Part shown: piece after piece, positions 16,442 through 24,677 of the stretch
How positions within the stretch are numbered: position 1 is the first letter of the stretch
Layout of the letters: each line of letters starts with the position of its first letter
Assembly: GCA_964432875.1 (NCBI GenBank)
Contig: CAYSPJ010000033.1
Location: 1-43,513, forward strand
DNA from: JACJYE01 sp964432875
GTDB taxonomy: Bacteria > Bacteroidota > Bacteroidia > Chitinophagales > Saprospiraceae
Length of the DNA: 43,513 nt
Reading direction: 5' to 3'
Program-made: the position numbers and the translations under genes
The notes under the pieces: generated by a model
The model's database searches: none
What the model saw: the letters and a program-made list of their open reading frames with translations, nothing else
Told to the model about the DNA's origin: nothing

Positions 16442-16890
16442 ATGGAAGAACTACTTCACACCATCGAACCAAGCGGATCTGGCGAGCTATCCACGATCCT
16501 GATCGCCATTTTGGTAGCGCTGGGGGCCGCCGCCGCTACCTTTGCCCTCTTGCGGACCTCCGCAACTGGTGGCCAGCGCAGCCGCATCCTCGCCGGGGCG
16601 ATGCTGCTTTTCTTTTTGTTCCTCATCAGCAGCAGCACGGCTTTTTTTAGTTGGCTGAAAATGCAAAAAGTAGGGCCGGTCAAAATTTATCGCCATGCAG
16701 TGGAAACGCCTTACGGCAAAGCTGCTTTCCAGGATATCAAAAACATCTATATCCATCTCGACCAGCAGCCTTCCCGTATCAACCCCAGCCAAGCCCGGCG
16801 GCAGACGCGCCTGTTGGTCATTGAAGAGCAGCAGGGCAAGGCCCACCTCCTCTCGGAAGAAGACTATGATATCATGGAGCTAATGGCTAA
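16442..16890 (+). CDS. Two-span membrane protein, unknown (3' end in gap)
   Basis: Unrecognised. At least 149 residues: a short acidic N-terminus, a hydrophobic segment at about residues 17-38 (TILIAILVALGAAAATFALL), a second at about 50-68 (AGAMLLFFLFLISSSTAFFSWL), then a soluble domain with PVKIYRHAVETPYGKAAFQD and IYIHLDQQ. The soluble part resembles membrane-anchored proteins with a small beta domain, but I cannot name a family. It follows miaA by 26 bp, probably in the same transcript, and is cut by the N run at 16891. Confidence 0.6.
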
Positions 16891-16990
16891 NNNNNNNNNN
16901 NNNNNNNNNNNNNNNNNNNNNNNNNNNNNNNNNNNNNNNNNNNNNNNNNNNNNNNNNNNNNNNNNNNNNNNNNNNNNNNNNNNNNNNNNN
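16891..16990. other. Assembly gap (100 N)
   Basis: Exactly 100 N between two convergent, both truncated, genes. True size unknown. Confidence 0.95.
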
Positions 16991-17325
16991 TCAATTTCGT
17001 AATTGCCGGGGCCATACTGGTTGAAGTCGATTTCATAAATCGTGTTGACCGGCAATTCAAAGACGTCTTCCTTCAAAACAACCTCGCCGTTTTGGCGCTT
17101 GACGATGATTTCGCTCAGGTTCATGCTCATGTTCTCAAAGTCGATGTAGTACACTTTCTGCTCTTCATCCACGTAAACGGACCAGTTTTCGTCCAGTTCC
17201 AGGAGATTGGTGGAGGCGCTGTTGGGCGCAATAGCAGAAGACAGGTTGATCGAAGAAGCCTGAGCGAGGCAGGTAGCTAAGCTGAAGAGGGTGAAAGCTA
17301 CCAGTAAGGTGAATTTACGCTGCAT
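16991..17325 (-). CDS. Small exported protein, unknown (3' end in gap)
   Basis: Unrecognised exported protein, at least 111 residues. The ATG at 17323-17325 gives a signal peptide MQRKFTLLVAFTLFSLATCLAQ. The mature part has a beta-strand-rich pattern (LLELDENWSVYVDEEQKVYY, LSEIIVKRQNGEVVLKED, VNTIYEIDFNQYGPGNYEI) that looks like the fold of a T9SS-like or DUF3244-like beta sandwich. A start ten residues upstream (17355) is possible, but a -7 box at 17369-17376 would place the transcript start near 17364, leaving too short a leader for it. The C-terminus is lost in the N run. Confidence 0.6.
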
Positions 17326-17368
17326 AATCTTGATGAAGTTTGAAAAAACGTTCATGAGTTAACGGCTG

Positions 17369-17376
17369 CAAAGATA
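17369..17376 (-). promoter_or_regulatory. -7 box of the small exported protein
   Basis: Minus-strand TATCTTTG, a perfect TAnnTTTG. It supports translation from 17325 (leader about 38 nt) rather than 17355. No matching TTG is seen at -33. Confidence 0.5.
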
Positions 17377-17428
17377 GGTCAAAAAAGATGATACATAGAG
17401 CTGTGTTGATTAGCCCGGAGGTGCTTTT

Positions 17429-17460
17429 ATTGGGCATTAAAGCCCATTGCGATACCTTTG
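17429..17460 (+). promoter_or_regulatory. Orphan plus-strand promoter-like site
   Basis: TTG (17430-17432), 20-bp spacer, TACCTTTG (17453-17460). A second perfect box TAACTTTG lies at 17490-17497. No plus-strand gene begins until pyrE at 18252, and the Nudix gene runs on the opposite strand. It could drive a small or antisense RNA, or be chance. Confidence 0.3.
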
Positions 17461-17568
17461 TGAAAAAACAAGGGCTTGCGCAGAGTTTTTAACTTTGTGT
17501 CGGCATGATACAAAATATTGTTCCAAAGCACCGATAGCAAAGCAAGTGTTAATGAAATGTTATCGTTT

Positions 17569-18195
17569 TTAATGCCCGGCTTCCTGCTCCAGCAAATCCC
17601 GGATATTGCCATAAACCACCGGTGAAGCAGCGAGAAAGGAGGCGATATGGCGCCACTCCGCCTTTTCGATATGCTCTTCCGCCTGAGGATGCAGCTCGGT
17701 TTGCGAGCTGTGCATCCGATACCAGAAAGTGCGCTTCAGGATGCGGCGGCCTTTGCCGTCTTGATAAGTATGATAGGTAGGGCCGAGATAAGGGCCGAGC
17801 TCTAGTTGCGCCAATCCGGTTTCCTCCTGCACTTCGCGCAGGGCCGCCTGTTCGGGGCTTTCGCCCGGGTCTATTTTGCCCTTGGGCAAATCCCATGAGC
17901 CGCTGCGGAAGATGAGCAGGGTATGGCCAGCTTCGTTATAAACGATGCCTCCGGCCGCCTCGATGATTTTAAACAAGCCGGCAAAATCGGCAAACAACTG
18001 CTCGGGCTGATCGTAGTAAAGCGTCACGGCCTTGAAGCGGTCACCTTTTTCCAGCATGTCGATATAGTTGTGCAACAGCTTGACCTTCCCGTTGTAAGGA
18101 GCAATTATCTCGTCCTGACCAGGACGGAGGGGGTGGTCGATTTCCGAGGTGCCGACCAGGAAAATGGGCGTAGTGTTGATATAGATTTTGTACAT
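17569..18195 (-). CDS. Nudix hydrolase
   Basis: A 208-residue protein with an intact Nudix box GKIDPGESPEQAALREVQEETGL at about residues 105-127 (pattern Gx5Ex7REUxEExGU), so it should cleave a nucleoside diphosphate linked to another moiety. About 75 residues precede the Nudix fold (MYKIYINTTPIFLVG, PYNGKVKLLHNYIDML), an N-terminal domain seen in Bacteroidota Nudix proteins with no assigned function. It is divergent from pyrE with 56 bp between them. A GATATTTG, one base off the -7 consensus, lies upstream with TTTG 17 bp before it. Substrate unknown. Confidence 0.8.
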   Translation of the reverse strand: MYKIYINTTPIFLVGTSEIDHPLRPGQDEIIAPYNGKVKLLHNYIDMLEKGDRFKAVTLYYDQPEQLFADFAGLFKIIEAAGGIVYNEAGHTLLIFRSGSWDLPKGKIDPGESPEQAALREVQEETGLAQLELGPYLGPTYHTYQDGKGRRILKRTFWYRMHSSQTELHPQAEEHIEKAEWRHIASFLAASPVVYGNIRDLLEQEAGH

Positions 18196-18251
18196 TTGCT
18201 GCAGTTAGAAATCGTGTTCAAATATCAATTTAACAAAAGCAATCAAAGCGC

Positions 18252-18887
18252 ATGGACTTAGCCGCTGAAGTAGCCCAAAAGCTGCTGCAAATTAAGGCAA
18301 TAAAGTTGAGCCCACAAAAGCCTTTCACCTGGGCTTCCGGCCTAAGGTCGCCTATTTACTGCGACAACCGGGCGGTGCTCTCCTATCCAGATATCCGCCG
18401 TTTTATCATTGATGGTTTTGCCCAAAAAGCAGCCGCTTTCCGCCCCTTCGATACCGTGGCTGGGGTGGCTACGGCAGGCATTGCTCATGGGGCGCTGCTA
18501 GCCGAGCGTTTATCCCTGCCCTTTGTTTACGTACGCCCCAAAGCCAAAGAGCATGGACGCCGCAACCAGATTGAGGGCGAGCTACCGCCCGGTGCCCGGG
18601 TATTGGTGGTGGAAGACCTCATCTCCACCGGTGGCAGCTGCCTCCAGGCGGTTGAAGGTTTGCGTGCCGCTGGTGCCGAAATCGCTGGGGTGATGGCCAT
18701 CTTCACCTACGGCTTTGAGCAGGCCCAGGCGGCCTTCGAGGCCGCCCATTGCCCTTTCGCTACTTTGAGCCACTACGATGCGCTCATCGCTGAAGCGCTC
18801 AGCGCGCATTACATCCAGGAAGAAGAACTCGAAACCCTGCGGCAGTGGCGTGAATCGCCGGAGCAGTGGGGCGCACAATTTGCCTGA
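18252..18887 (+). CDS. pyrE: Orotate phosphoribosyltransferase
   Basis: PyrE makes orotidine 5'-phosphate from orotate and PRPP in pyrimidine synthesis. The 211-residue protein has KPFTWASGLRSPIYCDNR at about residues 24-41 (orotate-binding region), GVATAGIAHGALLAERL, VRPKAKEHGRRNQIEG (catalytic loop lysines) and the PRPP motif VLVVEDLISTGGS at about 117-129. Length is typical. It is transcribed away from the Nudix gene and followed by its own promoter-bearing gap before the peptidase. Confidence 0.95.
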   Translation: MDLAAEVAQKLLQIKAIKLSPQKPFTWASGLRSPIYCDNRAVLSYPDIRRFIIDGFAQKAAAFRPFDTVAGVATAGIAHGALLAERLSLPFVYVRPKAKEHGRRNQIEGELPPGARVLVVEDLISTGGSCLQAVEGLRAAGAEIAGVMAIFTYGFEQAQAAFEAAHCPFATLSHYDALIAEALSAHYIQEEELETLRQWRESPEQWGAQFA

Positions 18888-18893
18888 TTCGAG

Positions 18894-18923
18894 TTGTTAA
18901 AGTTGCTTTTATTTTTATCTTTG
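18894..18923 (+). promoter_or_regulatory. Bacteroidota promoter of the M42 peptidase
   Basis: TTG (18894-18896), 19-bp spacer, TATCTTTG (18916-18923), one of the best matches to the consensus in the window. It starts 7 bp after the pyrE stop. The predicted start near 18930 gives a leader of about 53 nt to the ATG at 18983. Confidence 0.65.
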
Positions 18924-18982
18924 CCGCCTAAACGCCTCCAGGGGAGGTAAGAAAAGGTAATGTGTCCCTAAAGCACGATCAA

Positions 18983-20062
18983 ATGTCTGTTATCACACCT
19001 GCTTCCGAAGCTTTTTTACAAAAATACCTCAATAATGCCTCCCCTACGGGGTTTGAGGCGACCGGCCAACAACTTTGGCTGGAATACATCAAGCCTTATA
19101 TCGACGAATGGCATCTGGATGTTTATGGTACCGCCTACGGCATCGTCAACCCCGGCATGGATTACCGCGTGGTGATTGAAGGCCATGCCGACGAGATATC
19201 CTGGTTCGTCCACTATATCTCTGACGACGGTTTCATCAACGTCATCCGCAACGGCGGCTCGGATCATTTAATCGCACCCTCTAAGCGGGTGAATATCCAT
19301 ACCGCAAAGGGGATCGTGAAAGGGGTTTTCGGCTGGCCGGCCATCCACACGCGCCAGGACGAAGACAACAAACTGGTACCTAAAATTGACAACATCTTCA
19401 TCGATGTGGGGGCCAAGGATAAGGAAGAAGTGCTCAATATGGGCATCCACGTAGGCTGCGTCATCACCTATGAGGATGAAATGATGGTGCTCAACGACCG
19501 CTACTATTTGGGGCGGGCCCTGGACAACCGCATCGGTGGTTTTTGCATCGCCGAAGTGGCCCGGCTGCTGCGCGAAAATAATATCACTTTGCCTTACAGC
19601 CTCTACATCGTCAATTCCGTGCAGGAAGAAGTAGGGCTGCGCGGCGCTGAGATGGTCGCCCAGACGATTAAACCTAACGTGGCCATCGTCACCGATGTCA
19701 CCCACGATACGCATACGCCACTGGTAAACAGCAAAAAAATCGGGGATGTAAAAAGCGGGGCCGGCCCTTCCGTTACTTACGCCCCGGCAGTGCACAACAA
19801 ACTGCTAGGCCTCATTATTGAAACGGCACAGGAAAAGGAGATACCTATCCAGCGCGAGGCTTCCTCTCGCCGCACCGGCACCGATACGGACGCCTTCGCC
19901 TACTCCAATGGCGGGGTGCCTTCTGCCCTGATCTCCCTTCCGTTGCGCTACATGCATACCACCGTTGAAATGGCCCATAAAGATGATGTCAACCATGTGA
20001 TCCGTCTAATCTACGAAGTGCTGCTGAAAATCGAAAAGAATCACAATTTCAAGTACTTCTAG
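18983..20062 (+). CDS. M42 family metallopeptidase (glutamyl aminopeptidase/endoglucanase-like)
   Basis: A 359-residue cytosolic aminopeptidase of family M42, which forms large tetrahedral dodecamers in studied members. Metal and catalytic motifs are visible: VVIEGHADEISWFV (metal His, Asp), YYLGRALDNRIGGF (bridging Asp), NSVQEEVGLRGAEM (catalytic Glu pair), AIVTDVTHDTHT (metal Asp) and SLPLRYMHTTVEM (metal His). I chose the ATG at 18983; a GTG at 18962 would add seven residues, and an ATG at 18960 reads into a stop after three codons. Its own promoter precedes it. Confidence 0.92.
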   Translation: MSVITPASEAFLQKYLNNASPTGFEATGQQLWLEYIKPYIDEWHLDVYGTAYGIVNPGMDYRVVIEGHADEISWFVHYISDDGFINVIRNGGSDHLIAPSKRVNIHTAKGIVKGVFGWPAIHTRQDEDNKLVPKIDNIFIDVGAKDKEEVLNMGIHVGCVITYEDEMMVLNDRYYLGRALDNRIGGFCIAEVARLLRENNITLPYSLYIVNSVQEEVGLRGAEMVAQTIKPNVAIVTDVTHDTHTPLVNSKKIGDVKSGAGPSVTYAPAVHNKLLGLIIETAQEKEIPIQREASSRRTGTDTDAFAYSNGGVPSALISLPLRYMHTTVEMAHKDDVNHVIRLIYEVLLKIEKNHNFKYF

Positions 20063-20106
20063 GGGCAGACGGCGGGAGGTATGCCCCCAAAAATACCAGC
20101 GGCCTA

Positions 20107-20976
20107 ATGAGGTACTTGCGAGCTATTTTAGATTTTCTGCTCTATACCAACCTCTGGCTGGCCGCCGCCGCCTTGGCCATGGCCACGCAAACTCAACTGC
20201 TACTGAGTGGCCGCTTGCACCCCACGCCCTTACTAGGGTTTATTTTTTTCGCCACTATGCTGCTCTACGCCATCCATCGGCTAGTGGGTTTGAAAAAGCT
20301 GGGGGAAGCTGCTCCTCCCTTTGGACGGTACGAGAAGATTGCCGCCTTTAAAAACACCCTGAATATCCTGGTACCCACAGCAGCGGCACTAGCTGGCTAC
20401 TGCTTCTTTGAGCTCCAGGCAACCGTCAAGCTGGCTGCGGTCTGGCCTTCGATTATTGCCTTGGCTTATGTCATCCCCTTGTGGCGCGGCCGCCGCCTGC
20501 GCGACTTGCACTACATTAAAATTTTTCTGATTGCGGTGGCCTGGAGCTGGATTACCGTCTACCTGCCAGCCCTGGAGCTCGGGATGAGCAAGAACATCCC
20601 CATGTTGATTATCACCCTGGAGCGCCTGCTCTTCATCTTTGCCCTGACCCTGCCTTTTGATATCCGCGATCTGGACGCCGACCGCCGGGATGGGGTTAAA
20701 ACGATTCCCGGCAGGCTGGGCATCCGCCGCACCAAGTGGCTGGCCCTGGCCTGCCTGCTGGCCATGCTGGTCTTGGCGGCATTAAACCATCACATCGATG
20801 TTTACAGCACCGCCCATTTCCTGGCCTTGGCGCTCTCTGCCCTCGCCTCTGGCAGCTTGATTGCTGCCGCCAGTATGGAGAAAAGCGACTATTTCTACTC
20901 CGGGGCCGTAGATGGCATGATGATTTTACAGCCTTTTTTACTTTGGCTGGCGTATCTTGCCGGGCCGCAGCTTTAA
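20107..20976 (+). CDS. UbiA-like prenyltransferase family membrane protein
   Basis: A 289-residue polytopic membrane protein of the UbiA superfamily, with about eight hydrophobic segments. The second aspartate-rich motif is present as FDIRDLDADRRDGVKTIPGRLG at about residues 180-200. The first one, usually NDxxD in the second loop, is replaced by YAIHRLVGLKK. Members lacking the first motif are common in Bacteroidota and have no assigned reaction. It begins 44 bp after the M42 peptidase and may share its transcript. A role in menaquinone prenylation is unlikely given the missing motif. Confidence 0.72.
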   Translation: MRYLRAILDFLLYTNLWLAAAALAMATQTQLLLSGRLHPTPLLGFIFFATMLLYAIHRLVGLKKLGEAAPPFGRYEKIAAFKNTLNILVPTAAALAGYCFFELQATVKLAAVWPSIIALAYVIPLWRGRRLRDLHYIKIFLIAVAWSWITVYLPALELGMSKNIPMLIITLERLLFIFALTLPFDIRDLDADRRDGVKTIPGRLGIRRTKWLALACLLAMLVLAALNHHIDVYSTAHFLALALSALASGSLIAAASMEKSDYFYSGAVDGMMILQPFLLWLAYLAGPQL

Positions 20977-21214
20977 AACTTTGGCGCAGCCCTAAAGGAT
21001 TTTTGGATATTATGCAACCTTTTTGTGCCCTTCCCGTAATCTTATACACTTTGCAAGCACTAATAACCCTTGCCGCATAAAAATAGGCGCGGCATAGGTG
21101 ACAAGCAGCGGCGGGAGCCGTCGAAAGGGTTCATTTGAAGGAATGGGCTTGTTGCAGTGATTCCCATCGCAATAAGCTCTAAATAACATCAATCAAAACC
21201 AAAAACTCGGTAAA
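20977..21214. other. 238-bp leader region before the OmpA gene
   Basis: No gene seen. TACACTTTG near 21047-21055 resembles a -7 box with one extra base, with a TTG about 20 bp upstream. ACAAGC and GCTTGT, about 45 bases apart (near 21101-21155), could pair in the leader. Nothing resembles a known riboswitch. Confidence 0.3.
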
Positions 21215-22744
21215 ATGAAAAAAATCTTACTGGCAATGATGGGTTGCCTGCTGCTGGGGAGCGTAGCACAGGCACAAAGCAATGAAAAAAATGCGCTTTC
21301 CGCAAAAGTCCTCTTTATCGATTACGGCCGGCCTAATTCGGTCGAGGGGCTAGATATCACCAACGGGTTGGAGATTGCTTACCTGCGCAACCTGCACCGT
21401 TATATCAATTTTGCGCTGCCTCTTAAAGTGGGCCTGGCCAATGTAGAGGGGGATATCAACAACCGCACTTTTGCCAGCCTGGACGGCATATTCCAGTTGC
21501 AATATCTGGTCAAAGATGAAAGCCGCTTGGTACCCTACCTGATGGGGGGCGCTGGCATCGTTTTTGAAGAAGAGCTCGGGTCCAACACTCAATTCCCTGT
21601 TGGGGCGGGCCTCAATATACGCGTAGGCGGGCGCTCCTATGTCAATCTGCAGGGCGAATACCGCATCGCCAGCGAGGAGAACCGCAATAATTTGCAGCTG
21701 GGCGTGGGCTACCTCCACCGCTTTGGCATCATGGATGCTGATGGCGACGGCATCGCCGATAGCGAGGACGATTGCCCTTACCAAGCCGGTGCCAGGGACA
21801 CCCGCGGCTGCCCCGACCGCGATATGGACGGTATACCTGACCAAGAAGATGACTGCCCAGATGTGGCTGGCCTGGCGGCGTTCAACGGCTGCCCCGACAT
21901 CGATGGCGATGGTGTGCCCGACCGCCTTGATGACTGTCCCGATGTGCCCGGCCTGTCCGCTTTCAATGGCTGCCCCGACACCGACGGCGACGGCATACCT
22001 GATCACCTGGACAATTGCCCCGATCTGTCGGGACAGGCTTCTGCTAGCGGCTGCCCCGATGCCGATGGCGATGGCATCCCCGATGCCGAAGATGATTGCC
22101 CGGATGTGCCGGGCGTAGCTTCGGCCCGCGGTTGCCCCGACGCTGACGGCGATGGCATCCCCGACCAGCTCGATGATTGCCCCAATGAGCCGGGCTCTGC
22201 TGCCGCCAATGGCTGCCCCGACCGCGATGGCGACGGCTTTGCCGATAAAGTGGACCTTTGCCCCGATCTGGCCGGCCCTTACCAGGGCTGCCCCGATACC
22301 GATGGCGATGACGTTCACGATGGGATTGATGCCTGTCCCGAGCAGCCCGGCCCGGCTGCCAATAAAGGCTGCCCTGAATTGAAAAAAGAGGAGCGCGATG
22401 TGCTCGTGCTCGCCATGCGGGCCGTGCAGTTTGAAACCGGCAAGGCTACGCTTAAGCCTGAATCGAATAAAGTGCTGGACCAAATCGCTGAAATCATGGC
22501 CCGCTATCCCGGCTATAAACTCCGTATCAACGGCCATACCGATAGCGTGGGCGATGATGACAACAACCAACGGCTCTCCGAGGAGCGTGCCCAGACTTGC
22601 TACCTCTATCTGGTGGAAAAAGGCATCGCCCCCGATCGGGCCACCTTCAAGGGTTTTGGCGAAACGATGCCCATCGCGACCAACCGCAATTCCGAAGGCC
22701 GCAGCCGCAACCGGCGGGTGGAATTCGATTTGTATATCGAGTAA
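21215..22744 (+). CDS. OmpA family outer-membrane protein with TSP3 repeats
   Basis: A 509-residue outer-membrane protein. A signal peptide (KKILLAMMGCLLLGSVAQAQ) leads into a beta-barrel-like domain to about residue 172. Eight thrombospondin type 3 calcium-binding repeats follow (DADGDGIADSEDDCP, DIDGDGVPDRLDDCP and variants, about 173-385). The C-terminus is an OmpA peptidoglycan-binding domain (AVQFETGKATLKPES, RINGHTDSVGDDDNNQRLSE, SRNRRVEFDLYIE). The Asp and Arg that bind diaminopimelate (HTD and NRRVE) are present. It probably tethers the outer membrane to the wall, with the Ca-loaded stalk as spacer. A strong terminator follows. Confidence 0.92.
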   Translation: MKKILLAMMGCLLLGSVAQAQSNEKNALSAKVLFIDYGRPNSVEGLDITNGLEIAYLRNLHRYINFALPLKVGLANVEGDINNRTFASLDGIFQLQYLVKDESRLVPYLMGGAGIVFEEELGSNTQFPVGAGLNIRVGGRSYVNLQGEYRIASEENRNNLQLGVGYLHRFGIMDADGDGIADSEDDCPYQAGARDTRGCPDRDMDGIPDQEDDCPDVAGLAAFNGCPDIDGDGVPDRLDDCPDVPGLSAFNGCPDTDGDGIPDHLDNCPDLSGQASASGCPDADGDGIPDAEDDCPDVPGVASARGCPDADGDGIPDQLDDCPNEPGSAAANGCPDRDGDGFADKVDLCPDLAGPYQGCPDTDGDDVHDGIDACPEQPGPAANKGCPELKKEERDVLVLAMRAVQFETGKATLKPESNKVLDQIAEIMARYPGYKLRINGHTDSVGDDDNNQRLSEERAQTCYLYLVEKGIAPDRATFKGFGETMPIATNRNSEGRSRNRRVEFDLYIE

Positions 22745-22770
22745 GCTATAAATTAACCAAATGACCCTTT

Positions 22771-22829
22771 GCCTGCTTTGTGCAGGCGCAAGAGGGGCGG
22801 GGCTTTGGCTGCTGCCCCTCTTTTATTTT
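22771..22829 (+). terminator. Terminator after the OmpA gene
   Basis: Two hairpins: GCCTGC/GCAGGC (22771-22787), then AAGAGGGGC (22790-22798) with GCCCCTCTT (22814-22822) followed by TTATTTTA. The second is a clear intrinsic terminator on the plus strand. It lies 20 bp before the purE stop and may also serve purE. Confidence 0.8.
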
Positions 22830-22848
22830 ACGGATGTGCCGCCGCGCA

Positions 22849-23367
22849 TTAGCGCCCCTCCTTGCTCTGCCAATACGCTTCATACCCCAGCTCCTCCAGG
22901 CGGCGATACTTTTCCGCTACCCCTTCCGCCAACTGCCGCTTGTAGCCGAGGATGCGTTGCTGTAGCTGCGCATCGCTGCAGCCAAGGATTTGGGCAGCTA
23001 GTATGCCGGCGTTTTTAGCTGCATTTAGAGCTACTGTAGCAACGGGTACTCCATTGGGCATCTGCAGGATGGAAAGGATGGAATCCCAGCCGTCAATTGA
23101 ATTGGATGATTTGATGGGCACGCCAATTACCGGCAAGGGGGAAAGCGAAGCGACCATGCCCGGCAGGTGGGCTGCCCCGCCAGCCCCGGCAATAATGGCC
23201 TTGATGCCCCGCTCATGCGCGTTTTGAGCAAATTCAAACATGCGCTGTGGCGTACGGTGGGCCGAAACGATGGTCAATTCAAAGGGCACGCCCAATTCCC
23301 TGAGCACGTCTGCCGCTTCCCGCATGATGGGGAGGTCCGAATCCGATCCCATGATAATGCTGATCAT
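22849..23367 (-). CDS. purE: N5-carboxyaminoimidazole ribonucleotide mutase
   Basis: PurE class I rearranges N5-CAIR to CAIR in purine synthesis. The 172-residue protein begins MISIIMGSDSDLPIM (ATG at 23365-23367), the family's nucleotide-binding start. It has SAHRTPQRMFEFA at about residues 40-52, with the catalytic histidine, AGAGGAAHLPGMVAS and GVPIKSSNSIDGWDSILSILQMPNGVPVATVA. The reading frame is open further upstream, but that extension overlaps the WG gene and has no PurE similarity. It starts 56 bp after the WG-repeat gene stop and is probably the last gene of that operon. No purK is adjacent. Confidence 0.93.
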   Translation of the reverse strand: MISIIMGSDSDLPIMREAADVLRELGVPFELTIVSAHRTPQRMFEFAQNAHERGIKAIIAGAGGAAHLPGMVASLSPLPVIGVPIKSSNSIDGWDSILSILQMPNGVPVATVALNAAKNAGILAAQILGCSDAQLQQRILGYKRQLAEGVAEKYRRLEELGYEAYWQSKEGR

Positions 23368-23423
23368 TGCTGATGGTTTGGTGATGATTTGTTGTTTGTC
23401 GATAACTCTGCCCTTCATCCTTA

Positions 23424-24677
23424 TCACTGATACACCTGGGCCAGAGCCAGCCCCTGCGAAAAATCTCGCACATCGATGTAGCGAGGGGGGATGATGATGG
23501 CACCCGTGGTATCGATGAATGCGATGCCGCGGCGGGTTGCTACGCGGGCCAGCCCGTCGCGGAAAGGCCAGGCCAAGCCGAACTCCGGTTGGGTAAGCAA
23601 TTTGCCTTCCCGGTCCAGGTAGCCCCACATGCGGCCAAGGCTGTAGGCGGCAAAGCCATTTTCGAAGCTGTAAAGCTGTTCGAATTGCGGCGGGACCACC
23701 TCTTCGCCGGCGGCGTTGATAAAGCCATAGCTGCCGTCCTTTTCCACGGCCCAGAGCGACTCGCCAGCATACCAGAGCTGGTTGTAGCGCGGCGCGGCTA
23801 CGAACTTGCCCTTGGTGTCAATCAGCCCATAGCGCCCCTCCTTTTGAGCTGGCGCGCGGCCCTGGGCGAAATCCCGGGCATTTTCAAATTGGGGGGCGAT
23901 AGCGAGCTTGCCATTTTGATCGATAAAACCGTACTGCTGCTCCAGCCTGACGCGGGCAAAACCTTCGCAGTAGGGTGAAATCCGCTGGTAACGGGCAGGC
24001 ACCAGAAAGCGCCCGCTAGTATCAATCAAGCCATATTTCCCATCCAATTTGACGCTAGCCATGCCATTTTCAAAAGCTGAAGCTTGGCTGAATTGAGCCG
24101 CGATGGCGATTTCCCCTTTTTTATTGATATAGCCAAAAGCTTCCCGGGCGCGTACTCGGGCTAGCCCCTCGGTAAAATCCTGAGCATCTTCATATTCGGG
24201 AGCGATCGCCCATTGCCCATCAGGTTTGATAAAGCCCATTTTGTTGTTGTAATCCAGCACCCGCGCCAAGCCTTCGGAAAAGGGCCAGGCGGCCTGATAT
24301 TCCAATGGGATAACCAGCCGGCCGCTTTGGTCAATGAAACCCCAGCGACCCTTGACCCGCACCGCTGCCAGGCCTTCTGAAAAAGGGCGCCCATCGTCAA
24401 AGCGGGCATCAATAACCAATTCGCCATCCATATTAATGTAGCCCCAGGGGTAATCTGCAGAATCGAAATCGCTCTCCGCGGGCGGCAGCGCATCAAGATC
24501 AGTTGCCGCTGCGGTGGTGTTTTCTCCCTGGTGCCCGGCATCGCTCTTGCAAGCCGGCAGTACCAGCAAGGCTAACAGCAGCACCCATACCCCACAAAGG
24601 GGAAACTGGCGCCGGCACAAGAGGAGGCGGGCCAGGCCGATAAATGATTGTAGCTCGATTCTCGTCATAAAGCTCAT
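23424..24677 (-). CDS. WG-repeat lipoprotein
   Basis: A 417-residue lipoprotein: basic N-terminus, hydrophobic stretch LCGVWVLLLALLVLPAC with lipobox LPAC, cysteine near residue 43. The rest is about ten WG repeats of roughly 36 residues (WGYINMDGE, WGFIDQSGR, MGFIKPDGQ, FGYINKKGE, YGLIDTSGR, YGFIDQNGK, YGLIDTKGK, YGFINAAGE, WGYLDREGK, IAFIDTTGA), each followed by an F-x-E/N-G turn. WG proteins are abundant in Bacteroidota and have no single known function. The start ATG overlaps the stop of the NrtR gene (ATGA), so the two are translationally coupled. Why it sits between a NAD regulator and purE is unclear. Confidence 0.87.
   Translation of the reverse strand: MSFMTRIELQSFIGLARLLLCRRQFPLCGVWVLLLALLVLPACKSDAGHQGENTTAAATDLDALPPAESDFDSADYPWGYINMDGELVIDARFDDGRPFSEGLAAVRVKGRWGFIDQSGRLVIPLEYQAAWPFSEGLARVLDYNNKMGFIKPDGQWAIAPEYEDAQDFTEGLARVRAREAFGYINKKGEIAIAAQFSQASAFENGMASVKLDGKYGLIDTSGRFLVPARYQRISPYCEGFARVRLEQQYGFIDQNGKLAIAPQFENARDFAQGRAPAQKEGRYGLIDTKGKFVAAPRYNQLWYAGESLWAVEKDGSYGFINAAGEEVVPPQFEQLYSFENGFAAYSLGRMWGYLDREGKLLTQPEFGLAWPFRDGLARVATRRGIAFIDTTGAIIIPPRYIDVRDFSQGLALAQVYQ

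Noticed and set aside
21350..22570. 406-codon minus-strand ORF antisense to the OmpA/TSP3 gene
   Set aside because: Low-complexity Ile/Ala/Gly repeats are the reverse image of the TSP3 repeats; no start context or family match.
23368..23628. N-terminal extension of PurE to 23628
   Set aside because: It overlaps the WG-repeat gene and is not PurE-like; the family start MISIIMGSDSD is at 23367.
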